Positions 1-6,205 of a stretch of DNA of 64,000 bases are shown piece after piece. The notes beneath the pieces were generated by a model. It saw only the letters and a list, made by a program, of their open reading frames with translations, made no database searches and was not told the origin of the DNA. The position numbers and the translations under genes are program-made. Positions within the stretch are counted from its first letter, which is position 1; every line of letters begins with the position of its first letter. The stretch comes from Luteimonas terricola (GTDB lineage: Bacteria; Pseudomonadota; Gammaproteobacteria; Xanthomonadales; Xanthomonadaceae): contig NZ_SJRX01000001.1 in assembly GCF_004352845.1 (NCBI RefSeq), forward strand, positions 248,001 through 312,000, read 5' to 3'.

Positions 1-12
1 ACGCTCGGCCGC

Positions 13-273
13 ATGGTCATCTGGGCGCGGCTGCGCGTGCGCGAAGCCGGTACCGCCGAGGTGTTCGACAGCGATGGCAACACCCTGGTCTACGACAGCG
101 AGGACACCGCGCGCGCCATGCTGATGGATGCCGAGTTCGTGTCGCTCGACGGCCTCGACGACGCGGATGCCGCCGAGCGCGGCTTCCTCCCCGGCGAGCT
201 CACGCCGCCGCAGGGCGACGATGACGGCGTGCTGCAGGCCGGCATGGTGCAGACATTCGGCGGCAACGCCTGA
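13..273 (+). CDS. small conserved hypothetical acidic protein, start uncertain
   Basis: This encodes an acidic protein of 86 residues if the ATG at 13 is the start. The frame is open to the window edge (four more codons), so the true start may lie outside. The N-terminus (MVIWARLRVREAG) looks like a beta strand. A middle stretch reads DSDGNTLVYDSEDTARAMLMDAEF and the tail is rich in Asp, Gly and Pro. There is no signal peptide, membrane segment or recognisable catalytic motif. It ends 34 bp before the SDR gene on the same strand, so the two are probably co-transcribed. I do not recognise a characterised family. The codon bias looks genuine, matching the downstream genes. Confidence 0.6.
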   Translation: MVIWARLRVREAGTAEVFDSDGNTLVYDSEDTARAMLMDAEFVSLDGLDDADAAERGFLPGELTPPQGDDDGVLQAGMVQTFGGNA

Positions 274-307
274 CAGCGCCCCACCCCACCCGGACAAGGA
301 GACACCC

Positions 308-1093
308 ATGGACCTCGACCTCACCGGACGCCACGCACTGGTCTGCGGTGCGTCCGAAGGCATCGGCCGCGCCACCGCGATCGAACTGGCCGCGCTGGGC
401 GCCAGCGTCACGGTGCTTTCCCGCCGCGCGGATGCGTTGCGCGACGTGGTGGCGGCGCTGGCCACCGGCGGTGGCCGCGAGCACGCCTTTGCGGCTGCCG
501 ACAGTGCAGACACGGACGGCCTGGCCAAAGCAGTGGCCGCGGTGGTCGCACGGCGCCCCGTGCACATCCTGGTCAACAACACCGGCGGCCCGCCGGGCGG
601 CCCTGCGGCCGACGCGCCGCTGGCCGCCTTCGAAGCCGCTTTCCGCCGCCACCTGCTCGCCAACCAGGTGCTGCTGCAGGCGGTGCTGCCGGGCATGCGC
701 GATGCACGCTGGGGCCGCATCGTCAACGTGGTCTCGACCTCGGTGCGCGAACCGATCGCGGGCCTGGGCGTGTCCAACACCATCCGCGGCGCGGTGGCCT
801 CCTGGGCCAAGACGCTCTCGCGCGAGCTGGCGCCCGAGGGCATCACGGTCAACAACGTGCTGCCTGGCTTCACCGAGACCGGGCGCATCCGCCAGATCAT
901 CGGCGACCGTGCGAAGAAGGAAGGCCGCAGCGAGGACGACATCCGCCGCGAGATGGAGGCCGCAATCCCGGCCCGCCGCTTCGCCACCGCCGACGAGACC
1001 GGCGGCGTGATCGCCTTCCTGTGCTCGCCGGCCGGTGCCTACGTCAACGGCGTCAGCCTCGCGGTCGACGGCGGGCGCATGGCCTCGATCTGA
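308..1093 (+). CDS. SDR family protein lacking the canonical Tyr-Lys pair
   Basis: A 261-residue Rossmann-fold short-chain dehydrogenase/reductase. The ATG at 308 is preceded by an AAGGAGA ribosome binding site, so the longer open frame upstream is not used. The cofactor motif GASEGIG lies at about residues 14-20 and the structural motif NNTGG near residue 97. Where classical SDRs carry Ser...Tyr-x3-Lys, this protein has STS followed by a stretch aligning as Ser-x3-Arg (GVSNTIRGAV), so the catalytic Tyr and Lys appear replaced. The C-terminal part (NNVLPGFTETGRI, then VNGVSLAVDGGRM) is normal for the family. It lies at the head of a run of kynurenine-degradation genes, but its reaction cannot be named. 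It may be an atypical reductase or a non-catalytic binder. Confidence 0.85.
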   Translation: MDLDLTGRHALVCGASEGIGRATAIELAALGASVTVLSRRADALRDVVAALATGGGREHAFAAADSADTDGLAKAVAAVVARRPVHILVNNTGGPPGGPAADAPLAAFEAAFRRHLLANQVLLQAVLPGMRDARWGRIVNVVSTSVREPIAGLGVSNTIRGAVASWAKTLSRELAPEGITVNNVLPGFTETGRIRQIIGDRAKKEGRSEDDIRREMEAAIPARRFATADETGGVIAFLCSPAGAYVNGVSLAVDGGRMASI

Positions 1094-1097
1094 GGCC

Positions 1098-1910
1098 GTG
1101 CCCGAAGGCCCGGAGATCCGTCGCGCCGCCGACCGCCTCGCCGCAGCGGTGGCCGGGGAAGCACTGGTCCGCGCCTGGTTCGCATTCCCCGGGCTGAAAC
1201 GCTTCGAGGCCAGCCTGGTCGGCCGCCGCATCGAATCGATCACCCCCCGCGGCAAGGCCCTGCTGATCCGCTTCGACGACGGCTGGACGATGTACAGCCA
1301 CAACCAGCTGTACGGGGTGTGGAAAGTCGTTGCCGCGGGCGAACGGCCGGAGACGAAGCGTTCGCTGCGCGTGGCGCTGGACACCGCACGCGGCGCGATC
1401 CTGCTGTATTCGGCGTCCGACGTTTCGATGTGGCGCAGCGACGAGGTCGAGTCGCATCCGTTCCTGCTGGGCCTGGGCCCCGATGTGCTTGATCCCGCGC
1501 TCGACGCGACCGCGGTGGCCGCGCGCCTGCAGTCCCCGGGCTTCCGCGGCCGAGCGCTCGGTGGCCTGCTGCTCGACCAGGGCTTCCTGGCGGGCATGGG
1601 CAATTACCTGCGCTCGGAAGTGCTGTTCGCGGCCGGCCTGCGGCCCGGACGACGCCCGAAGGACCTCGACCCCGAGCGCACCGCGCGCCTGGCGCAGGCG
1701 CTGCTCGACATCCCGCGCCTGAGCTATGCCACCCGCGGCATCGCGCCGGCCGACCGCATGCGCGACGACTACCTCACCGATACCCCCGACGGCTTCCGCT
1801 TCCAGGTCTTCGGCCGCGAAGGCCAGCCCTGCCCCGCCTGCGGCACCGCCATCGAACGCATGAGCGTCGGATCGCGCCGGCTCTACCTCTGCCCGGCCTG
1901 CCAGTCCTGA
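1098..1910 (+). CDS. nei: endonuclease VIII (Nei), DNA glycosylase/AP lyase
   Basis: Base-excision repair enzyme of the Fpg/Nei family, 270 residues, which removes oxidised pyrimidines and cleaves the abasic site. I chose the GTG at 1098, 4 bp after the SDR stop, because it yields the obligatory N-terminus (M)PEGPE with the Schiff-base Pro2 and catalytic Glu3. Lys53 sits in the beta-hairpin (PRGK). The segment SHNQLYGVW is characteristic of Nei rather than MutM. A C-terminal zinc finger has Cys245, Cys248, Cys265 and Cys268. The gene is translationally close to the SDR gene although it has no obvious metabolic link to its neighbours. Confidence 0.92.
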   Translation: MPEGPEIRRAADRLAAAVAGEALVRAWFAFPGLKRFEASLVGRRIESITPRGKALLIRFDDGWTMYSHNQLYGVWKVVAAGERPETKRSLRVALDTARGAILLYSASDVSMWRSDEVESHPFLLGLGPDVLDPALDATAVAARLQSPGFRGRALGGLLLDQGFLAGMGNYLRSEVLFAAGLRPGRRPKDLDPERTARLAQALLDIPRLSYATRGIAPADRMRDDYLTDTPDGFRFQVFGREGQPCPACGTAIERMSVGSRRLYLCPACQS

Positions 1911-1935
1911 CGGCCCGGGCCGGCGCGGGTAAGCT
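1907..1935 (+). promoter_or_regulatory. putative leaderless promoter of the aldehyde dehydrogenase gene
   Basis: CTGACG (1907-1912), a 17-bp spacer and TAAGCT (1930-1935) form a sigma70-like pair. The -10 box ends 6 bp before the ATG at 1942, so a transcript would start at or beside the start codon. No Shine-Dalgarno sequence precedes the ATG. The same architecture recurs before 5128 and 6206. Confidence 0.45.
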
Positions 1936-1941
1936 TGCGGG

Positions 1942-3366
1942 ATGCGACGCTACGCACACGTCATCGGCAGCGCCACCCGCGAAGCCGCCAGCGGACGCTG
2001 GCGCGAGGTCTTCGAGCCGGCAACGGCCGAGGCGTATGCCGAGGTCGCCGACGGCGATGCCGGTGACGTCGAGGCCGCGGTCGCAGCCGCCAGCGAAGCC
2101 TTCCCGGCCTGGGCCGGCCTGCGCAACAGCGAGCGCTCGCGGCACCTCGAGCGCCTGGCAGACGCGCTGGAAGCGCGCGTCGACGACTTCGCCCACGCCG
2201 AGGCCCGCGACGGTGGCAAGCCCTTCGCCCTCGCGCGCGACGCCGAGATCCCGCGCGCGGTATCGAACCTGCGCTTCTTCGCCCACGCCGCCACCCAGTT
2301 CGCGAGCGAGTCGCACCACGGCGAGGCCGGGCTGAACTACACCCTGCGCCAGCCGCTGGGCGTGGTCGGCACGATCTCGCCCTGGAACCTGCCGCTGTAC
2401 CTGTTCACCTGGAAGATCGCGCCGGCGCTGGCCGCGGGCAATACCGTGGTCGCCAAGCCTTCCGAGGTCACGCCCGCGACCGCCACGATGCTCGGTGAAC
2501 TGGCGCTCGAGGCCGGGCTGCCGCCGGGCGTGCTCGACATCGTCCACGGCGGCGGCCCCGAGGTCGGCGAAGCGATCGTGCGCCACGATGCGGTCAAGGC
2601 GATCTCGTTCACCGGCAGCACCGCGGTCGGCAAGCGCATCGCCGGGATCGCCGCGCCGCTGCTGAAGAAGGTTTCGCTGGAGCTCGGCGGCAAGAACCCG
2701 ACCCTGGTGTTCGCCGACAGCGCCTGGCGCGACCACCTCGACACCATCGTCCGCTCCGCCTTCCAGAACAGCGGCCAGATCTGCCTCTGCGGTTCGCGCA
2801 TCCTGGTCGAACGCAGCGTGTACGCCGAGTTCCGCGAGGCCTTCGTCGCGCGCGTGCTGGCGCTGCGCCCCGGCGACCCGATGGACAGCGACGCCAACTT
2901 CGGGCCGCTGGTCTCGCAGGCGCACTTCGACAAGGTGGTCGCGGCGATCGCACGCGCCCGCGACGAGGGCGGCGGCGTGCTCTGCGGCGGCACGGTGCTG
3001 GAGCGCCCGGGCTGGTTCGTGGCGCCGACGGTGTTCGAGGGCCTCGGCCCCGACTGCGCCAGCAACCGCGAAGAAATCTTCGGCCCCGTCGCCACCCTGC
3101 AGGCCTTCTACGGCGACGACCACGCGCTGGCGCTGGCCAATGCCGGCGACTACGGCCTGGCCGCCTCCGTCTGGACCCGCGACCTGGCGCGCGCGCACCG
3201 CTTCGGCGCGCAGCTGCGCACCGGCATCGTCTGGATCAACGCCTGGCTGATGCGCGACCTGCGCACGCCCTTCGGCGGCATGGGCCAGTCCGGCCTCGGC
3301 CGCGAAGGTGGCCTGGAGGCCATGCGCTTCTTCACCGAACCGCGCAACGTCTGCATCGCGACCTGA
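1942..3366 (+). CDS. 2-aminomuconic (2-hydroxymuconic) 6-semialdehyde dehydrogenase
   Basis: NAD-dependent aldehyde dehydrogenase of 474 residues. It very likely oxidises 2-aminomuconate 6-semialdehyde, the product of ACMS decarboxylase, to 2-aminomuconate. Visible landmarks are the PWN motif with oxyanion Asn149, Lys172 of the cofactor pocket, FTGSTAVGK, the general base Glu247 in LELGG, the catalytic Cys281 in GQICLC, and EEIFGPV near the C-terminus. The ICLCGSR context resembles ALDH8A1/AmnC-type enzymes. The pathway genes downstream support this substrate. A related 2-hydroxymuconic semialdehyde dehydrogenase specificity cannot be excluded by sequence alone. Confidence 0.88.
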   Translation: MRRYAHVIGSATREAASGRWREVFEPATAEAYAEVADGDAGDVEAAVAAASEAFPAWAGLRNSERSRHLERLADALEARVDDFAHAEARDGGKPFALARDAEIPRAVSNLRFFAHAATQFASESHHGEAGLNYTLRQPLGVVGTISPWNLPLYLFTWKIAPALAAGNTVVAKPSEVTPATATMLGELALEAGLPPGVLDIVHGGGPEVGEAIVRHDAVKAISFTGSTAVGKRIAGIAAPLLKKVSLELGGKNPTLVFADSAWRDHLDTIVRSAFQNSGQICLCGSRILVERSVYAEFREAFVARVLALRPGDPMDSDANFGPLVSQAHFDKVVAAIARARDEGGGVLCGGTVLERPGWFVAPTVFEGLGPDCASNREEIFGPVATLQAFYGDDHALALANAGDYGLAASVWTRDLARAHRFGAQLRTGIVWINAWLMRDLRTPFGGMGQSGLGREGGLEAMRFFTEPRNVCIAT

Positions 3367-3403
3367 GCGCCCGCCCCCTTTCCCCCAAGCACCACGGAAT
3401 CCC

Positions 3404-4066
3404 ATGCACCGAATGCACGAGCTCCTTGAACGCAACCGCATCTGGGCCGAACGCGTCGAAGCCGAGGATCCCGGCTTCTTCACGCGCCTGTCGAAGATCC
3501 AGAAGCCGAAATACCTCTGGATCGGCTGCTCCGATTCGCGCGTGCCGGCCAACCAGATCATCGACATGGCCCCGGGCGAAGTGTTCGTGCACCGCAACGT
3601 CGCCAACGTGGTGGTGCACACCGATCTCAACTGCCTGTCGGTGATCCAGTACGCCATCGACGTGCTCGAGGTCGAGCACATCCTGGTGGTCGGCCACTAT
3701 GGCTGCGCCGGCGTGGGCGCGGCGCTCGACGGCCAGCGCGTCGGCCTGGCCGACAACTGGATCCGCCACGTCAAGGACGTCAAGCACAAGCACCGCGCGA
3801 TCATCGAAGGCCTCGACGACCACGCCATCCGCCACGACCGCCTGTGCGAACTCAACGCGCTGGAGCAGATGATCAACGTCGCCGAATCGACCGTGGTGCG
3901 CGAGGCCTGGGCGCGCGGGCAGAAGGTCTCGCTGCACGCCTGGGTGTATTCCCTCCGCGACGGTCGCGTGCACGACCTGGGCCTGTCCATCGACTCGCCC
4001 GCGGCACTGCCGGAACAGTACGACCCGGCGGTCGAGCGGATCCGCGACGACCGCGAGGACCGCTGA
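3404..4066 (+). CDS. can: beta-class carbonic anhydrase
   Basis: A 220-residue beta-carbonic anhydrase interconverting CO2 and bicarbonate in the cytoplasm. Zinc ligands Cys42 (GCSDSR), His98 and Cys101 (GHYGCAG) and the Asp44-Arg46 dyad are all present. The ATG at 3404 lies 37 bp after the dehydrogenase stop; a second in-frame ATG at 3413 is an alternative. The stop codon is separated by a single base from the next ATG (4068), so it is translationally linked to the aminomuconate deaminase gene. That places a CO2-handling enzyme within a pathway whose ACMSD step releases CO2. Whether this has a metabolic role or is only convenient co-expression is unknown. Confidence 0.93.
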   Translation: MHRMHELLERNRIWAERVEAEDPGFFTRLSKIQKPKYLWIGCSDSRVPANQIIDMAPGEVFVHRNVANVVVHTDLNCLSVIQYAIDVLEVEHILVVGHYGCAGVGAALDGQRVGLADNWIRHVKDVKHKHRAIIEGLDDHAIRHDRLCELNALEQMINVAESTVVREAWARGQKVSLHAWVYSLRDGRVHDLGLSIDSPAALPEQYDPAVERIRDDREDR

Positions 4067-4067
4067 G

Positions 4068-4505
4068 ATGGACGGCCGCATTTTCCGTACCGACAGCGCG
4101 CCGAAGCCGGTCGGCGCCTATCCGCACGCACGGCGTGTGGGCGACCTGCTGTTCCTGTCGGGCATCGGGCCGCGCGACGCGGCCACGGACAGCGTCCCCG
4201 GCAACGAGTACGGCCCCGACGGCGGTCTGCTCCGCCACGACATCACCGCCCAGGCCCACGCCGTGTTCGCCAATGTCCGCGCCGTACTCGAGGCCAGCGG
4301 CGCGCGCTGGGAGGACCTGGTGGACGTGACCGTCTACCTGACCGACATGGCGCGCGACTTCAAGGCCTACAACGCGGTCTGGGCCGAACATTTCCCCGAC
4401 CCCGCCACCGCGCCCTGCCGGACCACGCTCGGCATCACCGCGCTGCCGACGCCGATCGCGATCGAGCTCAAGTGCGTCGCCGCCTTCCAGGGAGACCCGC
4501 CATGA
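4068..4505 (+). CDS. RidA-family protein, probable 2-aminomuconate deaminase
   Basis: A 145-residue member of the RidA/YjgF/Rid7 superfamily. In bacterial kynurenine and 2-aminophenol pathways, relatives of this family (AmnD/NbaF-like) deaminate 2-aminomuconate with release of ammonia. The fold landmarks are visible: [11 protein letters not shown] near residues 25-35, a mid-protein helix ([17 protein letters not shown]), VTVYLTD, and the Arg of CRTTLGI near residue 118 that usually binds the substrate carboxylate. It starts 2 bp after the carbonic anhydrase stop and overlaps the next gene by 4 bp (ATGA). The context with the semialdehyde dehydrogenase and HAAO supports the deaminase call over general enamine detoxification. 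Confidence 0.85.
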   Translation: MDGRIFRTDSAPKPVGAYPHARRVGDLLFLSGIGPRDAATDSVPGNEYGPDGGLLRHDITAQAHAVFANVRAVLEASGARWEDLVDVTVYLTDMARDFKAYNAVWAEHFPDPATAPCRTTLGITALPTPIAIELKCVAAFQGDPP

Positions 4506-5050
4506 TTCCCGCCCCGCTGAACTTCCAGAAGTGGATCGAAGACAACCGGCACCTGCTCAAGCCGCCGGTGGGCAACAAGTGCATCTATGACGGCGAGTTC
4601 ATCGTCATGGTGGTCGGCGGGCCCAACGCCCGCACCGACTACCACTGGGAGGAAGGCCCGGAGTGGTTCCACCAGCTCGAAGGCGAGATGGTGTTGCGCA
4701 TCCAGGAGGATGGAAGGGTCCGCGACGTGCCGATCAGCGCCGGCGAGACCTTCCTGCTGCCGCCGCGCGTGCCGCACTCGCCGCAGCGCGCCGAGGGCTC
4801 GATCGGCCTGGTGATCGAGCGCAGGCGGCTGGCGCACGAGGACGACGGCCTGATGTGGTTCTGCGAGGAGTGCAACGAAAAGGTCTACGAAGAGTTCTTC
4901 CACCTCGAGGACATCGAGCAGGACTTCTTCCGCGTGTTCGAGACCTTCTATCGCAGCGAGGCGCTGCGCACCTGCAAGGCCTGCGGACATCTCAACCCGC
5001 GGCCGACGCGCTACGAGATGCAGGCGGATTCGCAGGCCGACATCACCTGA
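4502..5050 (+). CDS. 3-hydroxyanthranilate 3,4-dioxygenase
   Basis: A 182-residue cupin dioxygenase that opens the ring of 3-hydroxyanthranilate to 2-amino-3-carboxymuconate semialdehyde. Fe(II) ligands are visible as His48, Glu54 and His92. The second, rubredoxin-like metal site typical of the bacterial enzyme is complete: Cys121, Cys124, Cys158 and Cys161. The ATG at 4502 overlaps the deaminase stop by 4 bp, indicating translational coupling. The 3' end is intact at normal family length. Immediately after the stop lies a tRNA-like 3' fragment (5056-5083) and then the inserted nucleotidyltransferase/HEPN pair, which separates this gene from the ACMS decarboxylase acting on its product. Confidence 0.95.
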   Translation: MIPAPLNFQKWIEDNRHLLKPPVGNKCIYDGEFIVMVVGGPNARTDYHWEEGPEWFHQLEGEMVLRIQEDGRVRDVPISAGETFLLPPRVPHSPQRAEGSIGLVIERRRLAHEDDGLMWFCEECNEKVYEEFFHLEDIEQDFFRVFETFYRSEALRTCKACGHLNPRPTRYEMQADSQADIT

Positions 5051-5055
5051 GCATC

Positions 5056-5083
5056 GCAGGTTCAAACCCCGCCCCCGCTACCA
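5056..5083 (+). other. tRNA 3'-end-like fragment (T arm, acceptor strand, CCA), candidate attachment-site scar
   Basis: The 28 nt match tRNA 3'-end geometry exactly: 5-nt T-stem strand GCAGG, 7-nt T loop TTCAAAC, 5-nt strand CCCGC (one A-C mismatch), 7-nt acceptor strand CCCCGCT, discriminator A and CCA. No D arm, anticodon arm or 5' acceptor precedes it, because the HAAO stop codon ends at 5050. From memory the 3' end most resembles initiator tRNAs. It sits at the left border of the inserted module, which fits a recombination scar. This is an inference; no matching repeat was seen at the right border. Confidence 0.45.
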
Positions 5084-5091
5084 CTGCGCGC

Positions 5092-5134
5092 TTGACCATG
5101 CTCAATCTGGGCATTAATGTGCCCAATATGGGCA
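5092..5134 (+). promoter_or_regulatory. promoter and triple TGGGCA operator of the nucleotidyltransferase/HEPN module
   Basis: TTGACC (5092-5097), a 17-bp spacer and TAATGT (5115-5120) give a good promoter, with the -10 box ending 7 bp before ATG 5128. Three alternating half-sites, TGGGCA (5108-5113), TGCCCA (5120-5125) and TGGGCA (5129-5134), create two overlapping palindromes across the -10 box and the start codon. This is the expected layout for autorepression by the winged-helix domain of the first gene product. Confidence 0.6.
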
Positions 5135-5769
5135 TCAAACCACCAACACCCCGGATCAGCGAAGCCGCGGCCCGCTTCGCCAAGGCGAGCCTGACCGATG
5201 CCCTGTTCACCGCCACGCAGCGCCGCGTGCTGGGCTGCCTGTTCGGCCAGCCTGGACGCAACTACAGCGTCACCGAGCTGATCCAGAGCACCGGAGCCGG
5301 CAGCGGCGCCGTGCAGCGCGAGCTTGCCCGGCTGGCCGGCAGCGGGCTGCTGCAGGTCGAACAGGTCGGCAACCAGAAGCGCTACAGCGCCAACCCGCAC
5401 GCTCCCATCCACGATGAACTCGTGGCCATCGTGCGCAAGACCTTCGGCCTGGCCGAGCCCCTGCGCGAAGCGCTCGCGCCGCTGGCCAACCGCATCCGCG
5501 CCGCCTTCGTCTACGGTTCCGTGGCCAAGGGCACCGACGTCGCGAGCAGCGACATCGACTTGATGCTGGTGTCCGATGATCTCGCCTACTCCGAGGTCAT
5601 GGGCGCGCTGCATCCCTTCATCGAACGGCTCGGGCGGGAGGTCAACCCCACCCTTTACACCCTTGCCGAGCTGCGCCAGCGCATCGATTCCGGCAACAGC
5701 TTCGTCACCCGCGTGCTGCAGCAACCGCGCATCTGGCTGATCGGAGGCGAGGATGGCCTCGCCGCTTGA
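5128..5769 (+). CDS. winged-helix/nucleotidyltransferase (MNT) protein, antitoxin-like
   Basis: A 213-residue fusion. Residues about 25-90 form a winged-helix DNA-binding domain (TQRRVLGCLF, YSVTELIQSTG, GSGLLQVEQVGNQKRY). Residues about 120-165 form a minimal nucleotidyltransferase with the signature YGSVAKG followed by DIDLMLV, that is GS...G and the catalytic D-x-D. In MNT-HEPN toxin-antitoxin systems the nucleotidyltransferase neutralises the HEPN RNase by modifying it. Here the fused DNA-binding domain probably also autoregulates at the TGGGCA sites. I prefer the ATG at 5128 over the in-frame ATG at 5098, because the latter lies directly after the -35 box and upstream of the -10. The last 17 bp overlap the HEPN gene. 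Confidence 0.8.
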   Translation: MGIKPPTPRISEAAARFAKASLTDALFTATQRRVLGCLFGQPGRNYSVTELIQSTGAGSGAVQRELARLAGSGLLQVEQVGNQKRYSANPHAPIHDELVAIVRKTFGLAEPLREALAPLANRIRAAFVYGSVAKGTDVASSDIDLMLVSDDLAYSEVMGALHPFIERLGREVNPTLYTLAELRQRIDSGNSFVTRVLQQPRIWLIGGEDGLAA

Positions 5770-6157
5770 GAACCTTGCCGGGCCGGGAAAGCCTCTGTCG
5801 CCGGAACCACCCGACGACGCCGAAGTCGCCGGCCTGCTGCGGTCTGGCCGTGCACGACTGGTCGACTCGCGCAATGGCACGCTTTCGATCGAGAGCCGCT
5901 TCGACCTCGCCTACAACGCCGCGCATGCCCTGTGCCTGGCCGCGCTACGCCGCAGCGGTTACCGCGCGCACCATCGCTATATCGTGTTCCAGGCGCTGCC
6001 GCATACGCTTGGGCTCGGCCCCGAGGTCTGGCGCGTGCTCGCCAAGGCCCACGACCTCCGCAACCTGGCCGAGTACGAAGGCCATGTCGATGTGGAGGAA
6101 AGGCTGGTGCGGGACGTGGTCGCCGCCTGTGAACGGGTTTCCGCACTGCTCGGCTAG
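5753..6157 (+). CDS. HEPN-domain protein, probable toxin partner
   Basis: A 134-residue, mostly helical protein of HEPN type. The N-terminal ~30 residues are Pro-rich. The conserved middle contains SRFDLAYNAAHALCLAALRRSGYR, with the polar helix typical of nucleotidyltransferase-linked HEPN proteins. Near residue 102 is RNLAEYEGH, corresponding to the R-x(n)-H ribonuclease motif, although the spacing (seven residues) is longer than the textbook 4-6, so nuclease activity is not certain. Translation overlaps the upstream nucleotidyltransferase gene by 17 bp, which implies tightly coupled synthesis. Together they look like a complete two-gene toxin-antitoxin or RNA-sensing defence module inserted in a catabolic operon. 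Confidence 0.75.
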   Translation: MASPLENLAGPGKPLSPEPPDDAEVAGLLRSGRARLVDSRNGTLSIESRFDLAYNAAHALCLAALRRSGYRAHHRYIVFQALPHTLGLGPEVWRVLAKAHDLRNLAEYEGHVDVEERLVRDVVAACERVSALLG

Positions 6158-6170
6158 CCCCACCCACGCA

Positions 6171-6199
6171 ATGACATCTCCTTACGGGCAGCCTAGGAT
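6171..6199 (+). promoter_or_regulatory. putative promoter of the ACMS decarboxylase gene
   Basis: ATGACA (6171-6176), a 17-bp spacer and TAGGAT (6194-6199), with the ATG at 6206 only 6 bp further. This would give a leaderless mRNA. The AGGA inside the -10 box could alternatively act as a Shine-Dalgarno sequence for a longer transcript. The promoter would let the downstream kynurenine genes be expressed independently of the inserted module. Confidence 0.45.
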
Positions 6200-6205
6200 T
6201 CCACC

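Noticed and set aside
5040..5083. A complete tRNA gene
   Set aside because: Only the T arm, acceptor 3' strand and CCA are present; the preceding bases are HAAO coding sequence.
5098..5100. Earlier in-frame ATG for the nucleotidyltransferase
   Set aside because: It lies directly after the -35 box and upstream of the -10 box; the ATG at 5128 fits the promoter and operator.
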